Below are positions 14,597 to 22,901 of a DNA stretch of 35,978 nucleotides, piece after piece. This DNA comes from a bacterium UBA2219 (GTDB lineage: Bacteria; Desulfobacterota; Deferrimicrobia; Deferrimicrobiales; Deferrimicrobiaceae), in contig DCUH01000089.1 in NCBI GenBank assembly GCA_002327765.1, forward strand, positions 333-36,310, in the 5' to 3' direction. The notes under the pieces were generated by a model that worked only from the letters and a program-made list of their open reading frames with translations, was not told the origin of the DNA and ran no database searches. A program made the position numbers and the translations under genes. Every line of letters starts with the position of its first letter. The stretch's first letter is position 1.

Positions 14597-15571
14597 TCAC
14601 CTCCCCAGCGCCCGCGCCGCGTCCTTCGCGGCGTACGTGACGATGAGGTCGGCCCCCGCCCGCCGGATGGACACGAGGATCTCCATCATCGCGCGGTCCC
14701 CGTCGATCCAGCCCAGCTTCGAGGCCGCCTTGACCATGGCGTACTCGCCGCTGACGCTGTAGGCCGCGACGGGGACGTCGAACGCGTCGCGGACCCGGCA
14801 GACGACGTCGAGGTAGGAAAGCGCCGGCTTCACCATGACGATGTCGGCGCCCTCGGAGATGTCGAGGGCGACCTCGCGCATCGCCTCCCGGACGTTGGGC
14901 GGGTCCATCTGGTAGGAGCGGCGGTCGCCGAAGGACGGCGCGCTGCCGGCCGCCTCCCGGAAGGGTCCGTAGAACGCTCCCGCGTACTTCGCCGCGTACG
15001 ACAGGATCGACACCCCCTGCCCCCCTTCCGCGTCGAGCGCCATGCGGATCACGCCGACGCGGCCGTCCATCATGTCGGAGGGCGCCACGACATCGGCGCC
15101 CGCGCGGGCGTGCGACACGGCGCTTGCGGCCAGCAGCTCGAGGGTGGCGTCGTTGTCGACCTCGCGCCCTTTCAGGACCCCGCAGTGGCCGTGGCTGGTG
15201 TATTCGCAGAGGCAGACGTCCGTGATCACGATCAGGTCGGGCACGGCGTCCTTGATCGCCCGCACGGCGGTCTGCACGATCCCGCGGTCGGAGTACGCGT
15301 CCTTCCCGAGCGGGTCCTTGCGCGCGGGGATGCCGAAGAGCAGGACGGCGGGGATGCCGAGCCGGGCGGCCTCCCTGGCCTCCTTGACGAGGTTCTCCAC
15401 GGAGAGGTTGAACACCCCCGGCATCGAGGGGACCTCCCGGCGGATCCCCTTCCCGGCGATCGCGAAGAGCGGGTACACCAGGTCGTCCACGGAGAGGCGC
15501 GTCTCCCGCACCATCCTGCGGATCGTCTCGTTCCGCCGGAGACGGCGGGGCCGGCATTCGGGGAACCCCAT
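14597..15571 (-). CDS. hemB: Delta-aminolevulinic acid dehydratase
   Basis: 324 residues. Condenses two 5-aminolevulinate molecules to porphobilinogen. Seen: the Cys-type zinc site DVCLCEYTSHGHCG, the segment YAAKYAGAFYGPFREA and the Schiff-base lysine motif MVKPALSYLDVV. Three Cys in the metal motif mark the zinc-dependent class rather than the magnesium-only class. GGAGGTGAGG lies before the ATG, and the start is four bases after the hemD stop, so it is coupled to hemD. Confidence 0.97.
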   Translation of the reverse strand: MGFPECRPRRLRRNETIRRMVRETRLSVDDLVYPLFAIAGKGIRREVPSMPGVFNLSVENLVKEAREAARLGIPAVLLFGIPARKDPLGKDAYSDRGIVQTAVRAIKDAVPDLIVITDVCLCEYTSHGHCGVLKGREVDNDATLELLAASAVSHARAGADVVAPSDMMDGRVGVIRMALDAEGGQGVSILSYAAKYAGAFYGPFREAAGSAPSFGDRRSYQMDPPNVREAMREVALDISEGADIVMVKPALSYLDVVCRVRDAFDVPVAAYSVSGEYAMVKAASKLGWIDGDRAMMEILVSIRRAGADLIVTYAAKDAARALGR

Positions 15572-15575
15572 CTCC

Positions 15576-16349
15576 TCACCTCCCGTCGGCGAAGTGCGCC
15601 TCGATCGCGTCCATCAACGCCTTAAGGGTATACGTTTCGGGAACGATGTCCACCCGGAAATCCCTCGCGCGGATCGCCTGCGCGGTCACCTCGCCGATCG
15701 CCGCGATGCGGCTCGCCGAAAGCATCTCCCGCGCGTCCTCCTCCCCCAGGAGCAGCAACAGGTTGAGGAACGAGGACGGGGAGGCGAAGGCGCACACGTC
15801 CGGGGGGACCGCGACGATCTCCGCCGCCATGTCCTCGTCCTTTTCCGCCAGCCCGTTCATGTAGGCGACCACGGAGACGACCTGCCCGCCTTCCCCCCGG
15901 AGCGCGTCCGGCAGGACGTCGCGCCCTTCCTTCGCCCGAGGGATGAGGAACCTCCTCCCGGCGATCCCTTGGGGGCGCAGCGCCTCGAAGAGCCCCTCGG
16001 CCGTGTGCCGCTCCGCGGTGAGGAAGACCCGGACGCCGCGAGACTCGAGCTCTCGCGTGGTCCCCGGCCCCACGCTCGCCACGCGCAGCTCCGCCGGCCA
16101 CGAAACCAGCCCCAGCCGGCTGGTCCGGTCGCGGAAGAAGCGCGCCGCGTTGGCGCTCGTGAAGAGGGCCCAGTCGAAGGAGGAGAGGCGGCCGATCTCC
16201 CGGTCGAGCGGCCCGCAGTCGTCCGGCGGGACCAGGCGGATCGTGGGGAAGAGCACGGGCACGCCGCCCGCGCGGCGCACCAGCGCCGCGAACTCCTCGT
16301 TCTGGTCCTCGCTGCGCGTGACGAGGATCCGCTTTCCCGAAAGCCCCAT
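15576..16349 (-). CDS. hemD: Uroporphyrinogen-III synthase
   Basis: 257 residues. Closes and flips the hydroxymethylbilane ring D to uroporphyrinogen III. Sequence is poorly conserved in this family, but the opening RILVTRSEDQNEEFAALVRR, the FDWALFTSANAARFF segment and the later FASPSSFLNL and AAIGEVTAQAIRA segments match the HEM4 fold. Between hemC (25 bases upstream) and hemB (four bases downstream). ATG at 16349. Confidence 0.93.
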   Translation of the reverse strand: MGLSGKRILVTRSEDQNEEFAALVRRAGGVPVLFPTIRLVPPDDCGPLDREIGRLSSFDWALFTSANAARFFRDRTSRLGLVSWPAELRVASVGPGTTRELESRGVRVFLTAERHTAEGLFEALRPQGIAGRRFLIPRAKEGRDVLPDALRGEGGQVVSVVAYMNGLAEKDEDMAAEIVAVPPDVCAFASPSSFLNLLLLLGEEDAREMLSASRIAAIGEVTAQAIRARDFRVDIVPETYTLKALMDAIEAHFADGR

Positions 16350-16374
16350 CCTGCCGAAAGCCCTCCCGACGGCG

Positions 16375-17310
16375 TCATCCTCCCGACTGCCGGTACACCT
16401 CGTCCAGTATCCTGCGCCCGCCCGCGGCGAGCAGCTCGTCGGCCAGCGCCGCGCCGAGCTCCTCCGGGGCGGACGCCGGGCCGATCCGGCCCGCTCGCAG
16501 GATCACCGAGCCGTCCGGCCGCCCGACGAGGCCGGACAGCGAGATCCCTTCGCCGCGCGTCACGGCGTGCGCCGCGACGGGGACCTGGCATCCGCCCCCG
16601 AGCCGGTCCAGGAACCCGCGCTCCGCCCGGACGCACAGCGTGGTGTCCCGGTCCGACAGGAACGCGACCGCCCCGGCGACGCGCGCGTCGCCCTCGCGCG
16701 CCTCGATCCCCAGCGCCCCCTGGCCGATCGCCGGCAGCGACAGCTCCACGGGGAGGCACTGCCGGATCCTGTCCTCCCACCCGAGCCGCCGCAGCCCCGC
16801 CGCGGCCAGTACGATCGCGTCGTAGGCCCCCTCCTCCATCTTCCGGACGCGGGTGTCGAGGTTCCCCCGCAGCTCCCGGACGTCGAGGTCGGGGCGCGCG
16901 CCGAGGAGCTGGGTCTGCCGTCGCAGCGAGCTCGTTCCCACCCGCGCGCCCACCGGCAGCTCCTCGAATCGGGCGTATTTCACGGAGAGGAAGGCGTCGC
17001 GCGGGTCCTCCCGCTTCGTGACGCAGACGATCGCGAGCCCCGGGGGAAGCTCCGTGGGGACGTCCTTCATCGAATGGACGGCGAGGTCGATCCCGCCCGA
17101 GAGGAGCGCCTCCTCGATCTCCTTGACGAAGAGCCCCTTCCCGCCGACCCGGGCCAGCGGCACGTCGAGGACCTTGTCGCCCGTCGTCCGGATCTTCACG
17201 ATCTCGACCGGCAACCCGGTCTGCCGCTCGATCCCGGCCTTGACGAATCGGGCCTGCCACAGCGCCAGCATGCTGCCCCGGGTGCCAAGGCGAAGAGCCT
17301 CACTTCCCAT
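16375..17310 (-). CDS. hemC: Porphobilinogen deaminase (hydroxymethylbilane synthase)
   Basis: 311 residues. Polymerises four porphobilinogens. Seen: LRLGTRGSMLALWQARFVKA, HSMKDVPTELPPGL, GTSSLRRQTQLLGARPDLDV, RGNLDTRVRKMEEGAYDAIV, and the cofactor-attachment segment FLDRLGGGCQVPVAAHA with the dipyrromethane Cys. Overlaps the end of hemA by 11 bases, so translation is coupled. Confidence 0.98.
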   Translation of the reverse strand: MGSEALRLGTRGSMLALWQARFVKAGIERQTGLPVEIVKIRTTGDKVLDVPLARVGGKGLFVKEIEEALLSGGIDLAVHSMKDVPTELPPGLAIVCVTKREDPRDAFLSVKYARFEELPVGARVGTSSLRRQTQLLGARPDLDVRELRGNLDTRVRKMEEGAYDAIVLAAAGLRRLGWEDRIRQCLPVELSLPAIGQGALGIEAREGDARVAGAVAFLSDRDTTLCVRAERGFLDRLGGGCQVPVAAHAVTRGEGISLSGLVGRPDGSVILRAGRIGPASAPEELGAALADELLAAGGRRILDEVYRQSGG

Positions 17311-18610
17311 CCCCGCCCCCTTCCGCCGGGGCGCCGCCGCCCTCCTCCGGCAGGTCGAAGATCTCCCGAACGACCGCGATCTTGTCCGCCGGGCCGCGGC
17401 CGTCGCTCTCCCGTTTGAGCGAGGCGATCGGGGAGTGCAGCGCCTTGTTGACGATCGCCGAGGCGAGCGACTCCACCACCTTCCGCGTCCTCGGATCGGC
17501 GTCGCCCAGCGCCGACAGCGCCTTGCCGACCTCCGACTCCCGGATCTCCTCGAACTTCCTCCGCAGGGAGACGATCGTCGGGGTGACCTGCTGCGCGTCG
17601 AGCCACCGGCGGAACGCCTGCACCTCGGCGGCCACGATCCCGTCGGCCTTCTCCGCCTCCCGCTGCCGCTCCTCGAGGTTCGTCACGATCACGTTGTTCA
17701 GGTCGTCGATGTCGTAGACGTAGACGTTGGCGACCTCGTTCGCGTCGGGGTCGATGTCGCGCGGCACCGCCATGTCGATGAAGAACATCGGCCGGTTCTT
17801 CCGGACGCGGAGGACCTCCTCGATGTCCGCCCGGGTGAGGACGAAGCGGGGGGAGCCCGTCGAGGAGATGACGATGTCGGCCCGCTTCAGGTGGACGGAG
17901 AGGTCCTCGAAACGCACCGGCGTCCCGTCGAAGTCGGAGGCCAGGCGCACTGCCCGCTCGAAGGTCCGGTTGGTCACCAGGAGCCCCCGGGCGCCGGCGG
18001 AGAGCAGGTGGCGCGCGGCCAGCTCGCACATCTCCCCCGCGCCGATGAGCATCACGGTGTTGTCCGACAGGTTGCCCAGGATCTTCTTCGCCAGCTCCAC
18101 CGCGGCGTACGACACCGACACGGCGCTGTTGGCCACGCGCGTCTCGGTGCGCACCCGCTTGGCCACGGAGAACGCCTTCGTGAAGAACTTGTCGAGCACC
18201 GGGCCGATCGCCTTGTGGTCGCACGCCCAGGCGTAGGCGTCCTTGACCTGGCCCAGGATCTGCGGCTCCCCGAGGACCATGGAGTCGAGGCTGCTCGCGA
18301 CGCGGAACAGGTGGCGCACCGCGTCGTCGCCCGCCAGGCGGTAGAGGTGGGGCGAAAACGTCTCCGGAGGCATCCCGTGGAAGGACGAGAGGAAGCGCTC
18401 GACGGCCTCCGCGCCGCGGCGGCCGTCTTCGGCCAGGGCGCACACCTCGACGCGGTTGCAGGTGGAGAGGATGACGCCCTCGGAAACCCCTTCCGCGGCG
18501 ACCGCCTCCCGCAGGGCATGCCCGATCGTGTCCGCCGGGAACGCCAGCCGCTCCCGCACCTCGACCGGCGCCGTCTTGTGGTTCAGCCCCACTATGACGA
18601 TCTGGCTCAT
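17300..18610 (-). CDS. hemA: Glutamyl-tRNA reductase
   Basis: 436 residues. Reduces glutamyl-tRNA to glutamate-1-semialdehyde, the first committed step of C5 heme synthesis. Seen: VGLNHKTAPVEVRERLAF, the catalytic Cys segment LSTCNRVEVCALA, a Rossmann stretch VMLIGAGEMCELAARHL, and C-terminal dimerisation helices. The last 20 or so residues are Gly/Glu-rich. The ATG follows the ccsA stop by 18 bases with only a weak ribosome site. GSA aminotransferase (hemL) is not in the window. Confidence 0.97.
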   Translation of the reverse strand: MSQIVIVGLNHKTAPVEVRERLAFPADTIGHALREAVAAEGVSEGVILSTCNRVEVCALAEDGRRGAEAVERFLSSFHGMPPETFSPHLYRLAGDDAVRHLFRVASSLDSMVLGEPQILGQVKDAYAWACDHKAIGPVLDKFFTKAFSVAKRVRTETRVANSAVSVSYAAVELAKKILGNLSDNTVMLIGAGEMCELAARHLLSAGARGLLVTNRTFERAVRLASDFDGTPVRFEDLSVHLKRADIVISSTGSPRFVLTRADIEEVLRVRKNRPMFFIDMAVPRDIDPDANEVANVYVYDIDDLNNVIVTNLEERQREAEKADGIVAAEVQAFRRWLDAQQVTPTIVSLRRKFEEIRESEVGKALSALGDADPRTRKVVESLASAIVNKALHSPIASLKRESDGRGPADKIAVVREIFDLPEEGGGAPAEGGGDGK

Positions 18611-18628
18611 CTTTTAGACCCGGCGCCC

Positions 18629-19456
18629 CTAACCGCCCATGTTGGCGTAGCTGTGGAGGCCCGGCAGCAGGAGGTTGACGCCCAGGAAGGTGAACAGGAC
18701 CGTGCCGAAGCCCACGATGGCGAGGATCGCCGCCCTGCGCCCGCGCCAGCCGGCGGTCAGGCGGCCGTGGAGCAGCGCCGCGTACAGGAGCCACGTGCCG
18801 AGGGACCACACCTCCTTCGGATCCCAGCTCCAGTACGATCCCCACGCGTAGCTCGCCCAGATCGATCCCGTGATGATCCCCAGCGTCAGCAGCGGGAACC
18901 CGATCTTCAGGCAATGGCTGTTGACCGCGTCGAGCACGTCGAGCGACGGAAGCCGCCGGAAGAGCACCCCGAGCCGCTTCCCCTTGACCTCCCGCTCCAT
19001 CAGCAGGTACATGATCGCCGCGCCGAAGGCCACGGCGAACACGGCGTAGCCGGCGAACAGCAGCAGCACGTGGACGGGCATCCACCAGGAGTCGAGCACG
19101 GGCGGCAGCGGGCGGACCTCCCCCGGCAGCAGCGCCGACAGCACGCCGAAGCAGAGCACCACCGGGGCGACGAACGCGCCCATCACCCGCAGGCCGTACC
19201 GGACCTCGAACGCGAGGAAGACGCAGACGGTCGCGAGGGCGAAGAAGGAGAGCGACTCGAAGAGGCTGGTGATCGGCAGGTAGCCCGCCTCCGCATACCG
19301 CGCCGCGAAGCCGGCGGCGTGGAGGATGGCGCCGATCAGCAGGAACATCCTCCCGAGCCGGGCGCTGCGATCGGAAAGCTTGACGATGAAATGCAGATAC
19401 AGGACGGTGCCGACCAGGTAGAAGAGCGCCGTGGCCTTCAATAGGGCGATTTGCAT
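18629..19456 (-). CDS. ccsA: Cytochrome c biogenesis protein CcsA/ResC-like
   Basis: 275 residues, about eight membrane helices. The heme-handling motif WGSYWSWDPKEVWSLGTWLL, the tryptophan-rich signature of this family, is near residue 205. Conserved His residues are seen in the last helices and near the end (LLPGLHSYANMGG). It carries heme across the membrane for cytochrome c maturation with CcsB/ResB, which is not in the window. It heads the heme operon, linking heme use to synthesis. The ATG is seven bases after the extended -10 TGGTAAGAT and has no ribosome site, so a leaderless start is likely. Confidence 0.9.
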   Translation of the reverse strand: MQIALLKATALFYLVGTVLYLHFIVKLSDRSARLGRMFLLIGAILHAAGFAARYAEAGYLPITSLFESLSFFALATVCVFLAFEVRYGLRVMGAFVAPVVLCFGVLSALLPGEVRPLPPVLDSWWMPVHVLLLFAGYAVFAVAFGAAIMYLLMEREVKGKRLGVLFRRLPSLDVLDAVNSHCLKIGFPLLTLGIITGSIWASYAWGSYWSWDPKEVWSLGTWLLYAALLHGRLTAGWRGRRAAILAIVGFGTVLFTFLGVNLLLPGLHSYANMGG

Positions 19457-19462
19457 GAGGTT

Positions 19463-19471
19463 ATCTTACCA
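19463..19471 (-). promoter_or_regulatory. Extended -10 TGGTAAGAT of the heme operon
   Basis: On the minus strand TGGTAAGAT ends seven bases before the ccsA ATG. The TGGTAA part is also the last Trp codon and stop codon of the DUF4105 gene. No clear -35 is seen, as in extended -10 promoters. Confidence 0.5.
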
Positions 19472-21427
19472 GAAGTACCGGTCCAGGGTGAGGGTCCCCT
19501 CGGTCCGGTCGATCCCCCGGGTCCTCTGCGCGGAAAGCTCGGCCTTGACGGCCCAGTCGCGTGCGAGCCGCCATCCCTGGCGCAGCGAGAGCGACAGGTC
19601 GGGCCCCTCCCCCGTCTCCCCGAGGGCCCCCCAGACCGCGCGCCCCTCCAGCCAGAGCTGCCATCCGCGGGCGACCTCCGCCGTCACGCCCGCCGACCCG
19701 CCGAGGGCGATCCGGTACGATGCGTCGTAGTCCCGGGAGACGGCCGCCTCGCCTTCGGCCAGCGCGTAGGCGACGGCTTTCCCCCCGACGCGGGCCGCCG
19801 CGCCGATCCCGCCGCCGGCGACCGCGACCAGCCCGTCGTCGTCCTTCGTGAAGTCGCGCGTCTCGACCGCGAAGCGGGCCTTCCACGACTTGGGGGCGAA
19901 GATCCTGTCGATCGGGTCGACCGACTGGATCCGGACGAAGTCGAGCCGGTCGAGCCGCAGCCGCTCGCTCTCCGGGTACCACCGCAGCGCCCCCGAGAAG
20001 ATCTCGATCAGCGCGCCGTCCGTGTAGCCGTCCGGGGCGTCGGTGTAGTCGTGGTACGCCGGGCGGAGCCCCGCCTCGACGAACCCCTCGCTCCCCTTCC
20101 ACCCGCCCCCGAGCTGCATCCGCGCGCTCGGATGCCCGTCGTCCGGCGGCGCCGGGCGGGGCGGCTCCGCCGCCGCCTCCGTCGTCCGCACGCGGGTGCG
20201 GGCGGACAGGATCGCGTGGAACCGCTCCTGGAACTCATTGTGCTCCATCTCCTTCTTCGCGATCCGGTACTGCGCCAGCAGCGCGGCCAGGTCGAGCGTG
20301 CGCGCCTTCTCGGCGTCGCCAGCCTCCCCGTCGAGGGCCTGCGCCGCGGGCGCCTTCCCTTCCGCGATGTCGACGGCGAGCCACGCCGCCGGCTCCGGCA
20401 GCAGCGAGCGCGCGTGGCGGATGCGCCGCGCCCGCGAGGGGCGCCACACGACGTTGTCCGCGAGCCCCGCCTCGAGTACCGCGCGCGCCGAGTCCATGGG
20501 GATGACCCACGGGCGGTCCATCCGGTCCGTGAGGCGCGCTTCGGGACGCGCCGCGTCGAGCAGGAAGAGCAGGTTGTACGAGCAGTTCTCATCGAAGAAG
20601 AAGTAGTCGGCGGCGATGTCTTTGAGGTCCAGCAGGTGCAGGAGCAGGAGGCGCACCTCCGCGGGGGTGAGGTTCAGCGCGTACTCCCACATGTCGCGCT
20701 GGTCGATGCTGGCGTATTCCCGCACCTTGTCGTAGTACGGCAGGACGGAATAGTAGCCGTCGTATCCCCCCAGCATCCCCTTCAGCGTGAACGCGACGCC
20801 GCCGTCCTCCGGGTTCGTGAGGGCGGCGTTGTTGACCGCGAAGGCCAGAAGCGGGGTCCCGAGGCGCGGCTCGATCCGCAGGAACGTGTGGCCGAACATC
20901 GACGCGGGCGAGTTGACGTACCCCGACGCGAACACCATCGACGCGGACTGGCCGTCGATGGTGCTCAGGATGTTGTCCTGCACGGGGCAGGGCGGCGGGC
21001 GCGGAATCCGGGACGGGTCGACGCCAAGCTTCCGCTCCAGCCAGGCGTACCGCGCCGGGAAGCGGCAGAAGGCGTAGGGCTGCGTCGTGTTGTCGAACAG
21101 CCCGTCGAGCGTGGCCGAAAGCTCCGCCGCCGGGTCGGTCTTGCCCGACGGCGAAAGGAAGAACTTCGGGTCGTCGATGAGGCTGCGCGCGGCGGGGAGC
21201 CACGGCCGGTAATGGAGGAGGATGCGCCAGTACGGGTCCGCGGAGAGGCGCCCGGCGGCGGCCTTCTGTTTAAGCTCCTCGAGGTACGGGTCCGCGGGCG
21301 CCCCCGCCGCGGGCGCCCCCGCCGCGGGCGCCGCGGCGGCCGCAACCAGCGCCAGCGCGATCAGGAAAAAGGAAAGGGCACGCGCCGCGGGGACGCGTGC
21401 CCTTCCGGTGGATCGAAAACGTTCCAG
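19466..21427 (-). CDS. DUF4105 domain protein with non-standard start
   Basis: About 653 residues. The frame runs open from the TGA at 21434-21436 (stop of the upstream gene) with no ATG, GTG or TTG before a GTG at 20983, which lies after obvious protein sequence. The N-terminal part is coding: a signal-peptide-like stretch (ALSFFLIALALVAAAAA), PAAGA repeats, then DPYLEELKQKAAAGRLSADP and WRILLHYRPWLPAARSLIDD. The CTG at 21427 is my best start. The DUF4105 core lies at about residues 150-330 (DGQSASMVFASGYVNSPASM, FGHTFLRIEP, HLLDLKDIAADYFFFDENCS), followed by a beta-rich C-terminal half ending DRYFW, likely an outer-membrane barrel-type domain. Family function is not established. A terminator hairpin overlies its first codons. 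Confidence 0.75.
   Translation of the reverse strand: MERFRSTGRARVPAARALSFFLIALALVAAAAAPAAGAPAAGAPADPYLEELKQKAAAGRLSADPYWRILLHYRPWLPAARSLIDDPKFFLSPSGKTDPAAELSATLDGLFDNTTQPYAFCRFPARYAWLERKLGVDPSRIPRPPPCPVQDNILSTIDGQSASMVFASGYVNSPASMFGHTFLRIEPRLGTPLLAFAVNNAALTNPEDGGVAFTLKGMLGGYDGYYSVLPYYDKVREYASIDQRDMWEYALNLTPAEVRLLLLHLLDLKDIAADYFFFDENCSYNLLFLLDAARPEARLTDRMDRPWVIPMDSARAVLEAGLADNVVWRPSRARRIRHARSLLPEPAAWLAVDIAEGKAPAAQALDGEAGDAEKARTLDLAALLAQYRIAKKEMEHNEFQERFHAILSARTRVRTTEAAAEPPRPAPPDDGHPSARMQLGGGWKGSEGFVEAGLRPAYHDYTDAPDGYTDGALIEIFSGALRWYPESERLRLDRLDFVRIQSVDPIDRIFAPKSWKARFAVETRDFTKDDDGLVAVAGGGIGAAARVGGKAVAYALAEGEAAVSRDYDASYRIALGGSAGVTAEVARGWQLWLEGRAVWGALGETGEGPDLSLSLRQGWRLARDWAVKAELSAQRTRGIDRTEGTLTLDRYFW
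21366..21404 (-). terminator. Terminator overlapping the start of the DUF4105 gene
   Basis: A perfect 11-bp stem: AAGGGCACGCG (21374-21384) with CGCGTGCCCTT (21394-21404), loop 9 bases, and on the minus strand a TTTCCTTTTT tail (21375-21366). It ends the DUF3015 transcript but lies inside codons about 8-20 of DUF4105, so it may act as a conditional attenuator. Confidence 0.75.
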
Positions 21428-21433
21428 TTCCGG

Positions 21434-21910
21434 TCAGCCCTTGGCGGCGATCGCCGTGATCTTTTCCACCACGTACGCGGTGTCGACCGTCGGGGTGGGG
21501 AAGATCTCCGTGAAGCTCGCCTGCAGGTTCTTGTAGAACGCCGGGCGCTGCGCCGCCGGGACGTCGAGGAGGACGGCCACGGTGGAGACCGCTTCGCCCT
21601 GGCCCGCCGCGATGTCGCGGGCGAGGTCGTCGAGGTTCTTGTAGGCGAACTCGTTCAGCCGCTCGTTGCCGGCGACGTTCTTCGGCTTGGCGCACTCGGA
21701 GGTCCCCGAGGAGATGCCGAAGGTGCCGTTGCCGCAGAGGCCGTTCAGGAACGTGGCGACCACCTGGAGCAGGATGCTGTCGTTGGCTCCCCCGTCCTTG
21801 AACACGACGGCGCCGAGCCCGCAGCCATAGTTGTACTGGCCGGCGGGAGCTGCGTAAACGGGCACTGCGAAAGCGACCACCAGAGCGACGACCAGAAGCA
21901 GTCTCTTCAT
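21434..21910 (-). CDS. DUF3015-domain exported protein
   Basis: 158 residues. Signal peptide MKRLLLVVALVVAFAVPVYA. DUF3015 features seen: the YNYGCGLGAVVF segment, then ISSGTSECAKP, two conserved Cys contexts of this family. The C-terminal half is helical (NERLNEFAYKNLDDLARDIA). GGAGG lies six bases before the ATG, and a clear promoter lies upstream. The adjacent DUF4105 gene is a neighbour often found with this family, from memory. Function is unknown. Confidence 0.85.
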   Translation of the reverse strand: MKRLLLVVALVVAFAVPVYAAPAGQYNYGCGLGAVVFKDGGANDSILLQVVATFLNGLCGNGTFGISSGTSECAKPKNVAGNERLNEFAYKNLDDLARDIAAGQGEAVSTVAVLLDVPAAQRPAFYKNLQASFTEIFPTPTVDTAYVVEKITAIAAKG

Positions 21911-21948
21911 GTTGCCCCCTCCTCACGAGGATTTAAGATCGAAATTTC

Positions 21949-21977
21949 AAGGTAAGCCGGGGCTCGGTGCCTGTCAA
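21949..21977 (-). promoter_or_regulatory. Consensus promoter of the DUF3015 gene
   Basis: On the minus strand TTGACA (21972-21977), exactly 17 bases, then TACCTT (21949-21954). Predicted start near 21942, with a leader of about 32 bases that includes the ribosome site. Confidence 0.75.
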
Positions 21978-22000
21978 GCGAAGGTTGGGACCCGTGGGCG

Positions 22001-22879
22001 TCAAGGGTCGCAGGCGCCCTTGCCCCCCCGCGGGACCCACGCCTCCAGGAAATCGAGAAACTGCCCGCGGACCGGCGGATTGAAAAGCGCCATGATGTGG
22101 CCGCTCCCCTCGGAGGTCCAGAACCCCTTCGGGTCCTTCGCCTTCGCGTAGAGGATCTTCCCGTGCTCGTAGGGGACGATGTCGTCACGGGTCCCGTGGA
22201 TGACGACGACGGGGCCGGGGCCCGCCTTGTCGACCCATCGCTCGGCGCTGTACGCGTCGCCGACGAAAGCGCTCGCCGGCCACGCGAACAGCCACGTGAG
22301 CCAGACGTCGGCCAGCTTGTCCCGCACGATCCGCCGGTACCCCGCGAACGGGCTGTCGACGATCAGCGCGGCGGGGCGCGCCTCCGGGGGCAGGTTGGCG
22401 ACGGTGTGCACCGCGATCGACCCGCCGAGCGACTGCCCGAACACGACGGTCCGCCCCGCGGAGACGCCCGGAAGGGACAGCAGTTTCTCCGCCGCCGCCC
22501 GCGCGTCGGCGTGCACGCCGGGGATGTCGGGCTTTCCTCCCGACTCGCCGTACCCCCGGTAATCGAAAGCAAAAACTTCATATCCCGCCTCGACGATCCA
22601 GAGGATCGCCGGGACGTGGTTGCCGATGTTCTGCGCGTTGCCGTGCAGGAACAGGACCGTGCCGCGCGGCGCCGCGTTGCGCGGGCAGAGGAGCCAGCCG
22701 TGAAGGGGCACGCCATCCGCCGACTCGAACCGGACGTCCCGGTAAGGCACATTGTCCTGCGCGGGGGTCCACTCCACCGCCTGCGTCGGGTAGAAGAAGA
22801 GGGAGGAGCAGCCGGCGGCCGCGACGAGCGCCGAAAGGAGCGCGGACAGGGAGAGAAGGCGGAAACGCGCGGGCGTCAT
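22001..22879 (-). CDS. Lipoprotein alpha/beta hydrolase
   Basis: 292 residues. The lipoprotein signal ends at the lipobox AAGC (Cys near residue 24). Seen: oxyanion segment LFLHGNAQNIGNH, nucleophile elbow GQSLGGS near residue 150 (Ser), Asp in HGTRDDIVP near 230 and His in GSGHIM near 260, a complete catalytic triad. The fold resembles the family of YtfP/BEM46-type hydrolases; the substrate is unknown. Leaderless start: ATG at 22879, seven bases after minus-strand TGGTAGCAT, with no ribosome site. It shares its -10 region with the divergent binding-protein gene. Confidence 0.85.
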   Translation of the reverse strand: MTPARFRLLSLSALLSALVAAAGCSSLFFYPTQAVEWTPAQDNVPYRDVRFESADGVPLHGWLLCPRNAAPRGTVLFLHGNAQNIGNHVPAILWIVEAGYEVFAFDYRGYGESGGKPDIPGVHADARAAAEKLLSLPGVSAGRTVVFGQSLGGSIAVHTVANLPPEARPAALIVDSPFAGYRRIVRDKLADVWLTWLFAWPASAFVGDAYSAERWVDKAGPGPVVVIHGTRDDIVPYEHGKILYAKAKDPKGFWTSEGSGHIMALFNPPVRGQFLDFLEAWVPRGGKGACDP

Positions 22880-22885
22880 TTTCCC

Positions 22886-22895
22886 ATGCTACCAT
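22886..22895. promoter_or_regulatory. Symmetric divergent extended -10 element
   Basis: The sequence ATGCTACCAT reads TGCTACCAT on the plus strand (22887-22895) and TGGTAGCAT on the minus strand (22894-22886). Each extended -10 ends seven bases before its own ATG, at 22902 and 22879. The centre is exactly midway between the two ATGs. No -35 is seen on either side. Confidence 0.65.
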
Positions 22896-22901
22896 TTCGG
22901 C

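Noticed and set aside
20983..20985. GTG at 20983 as the start of the DUF4105 gene
   Set aside because: It would remove the signal peptide and about 148 residues of clear coding sequence; the frame is open to 21427.
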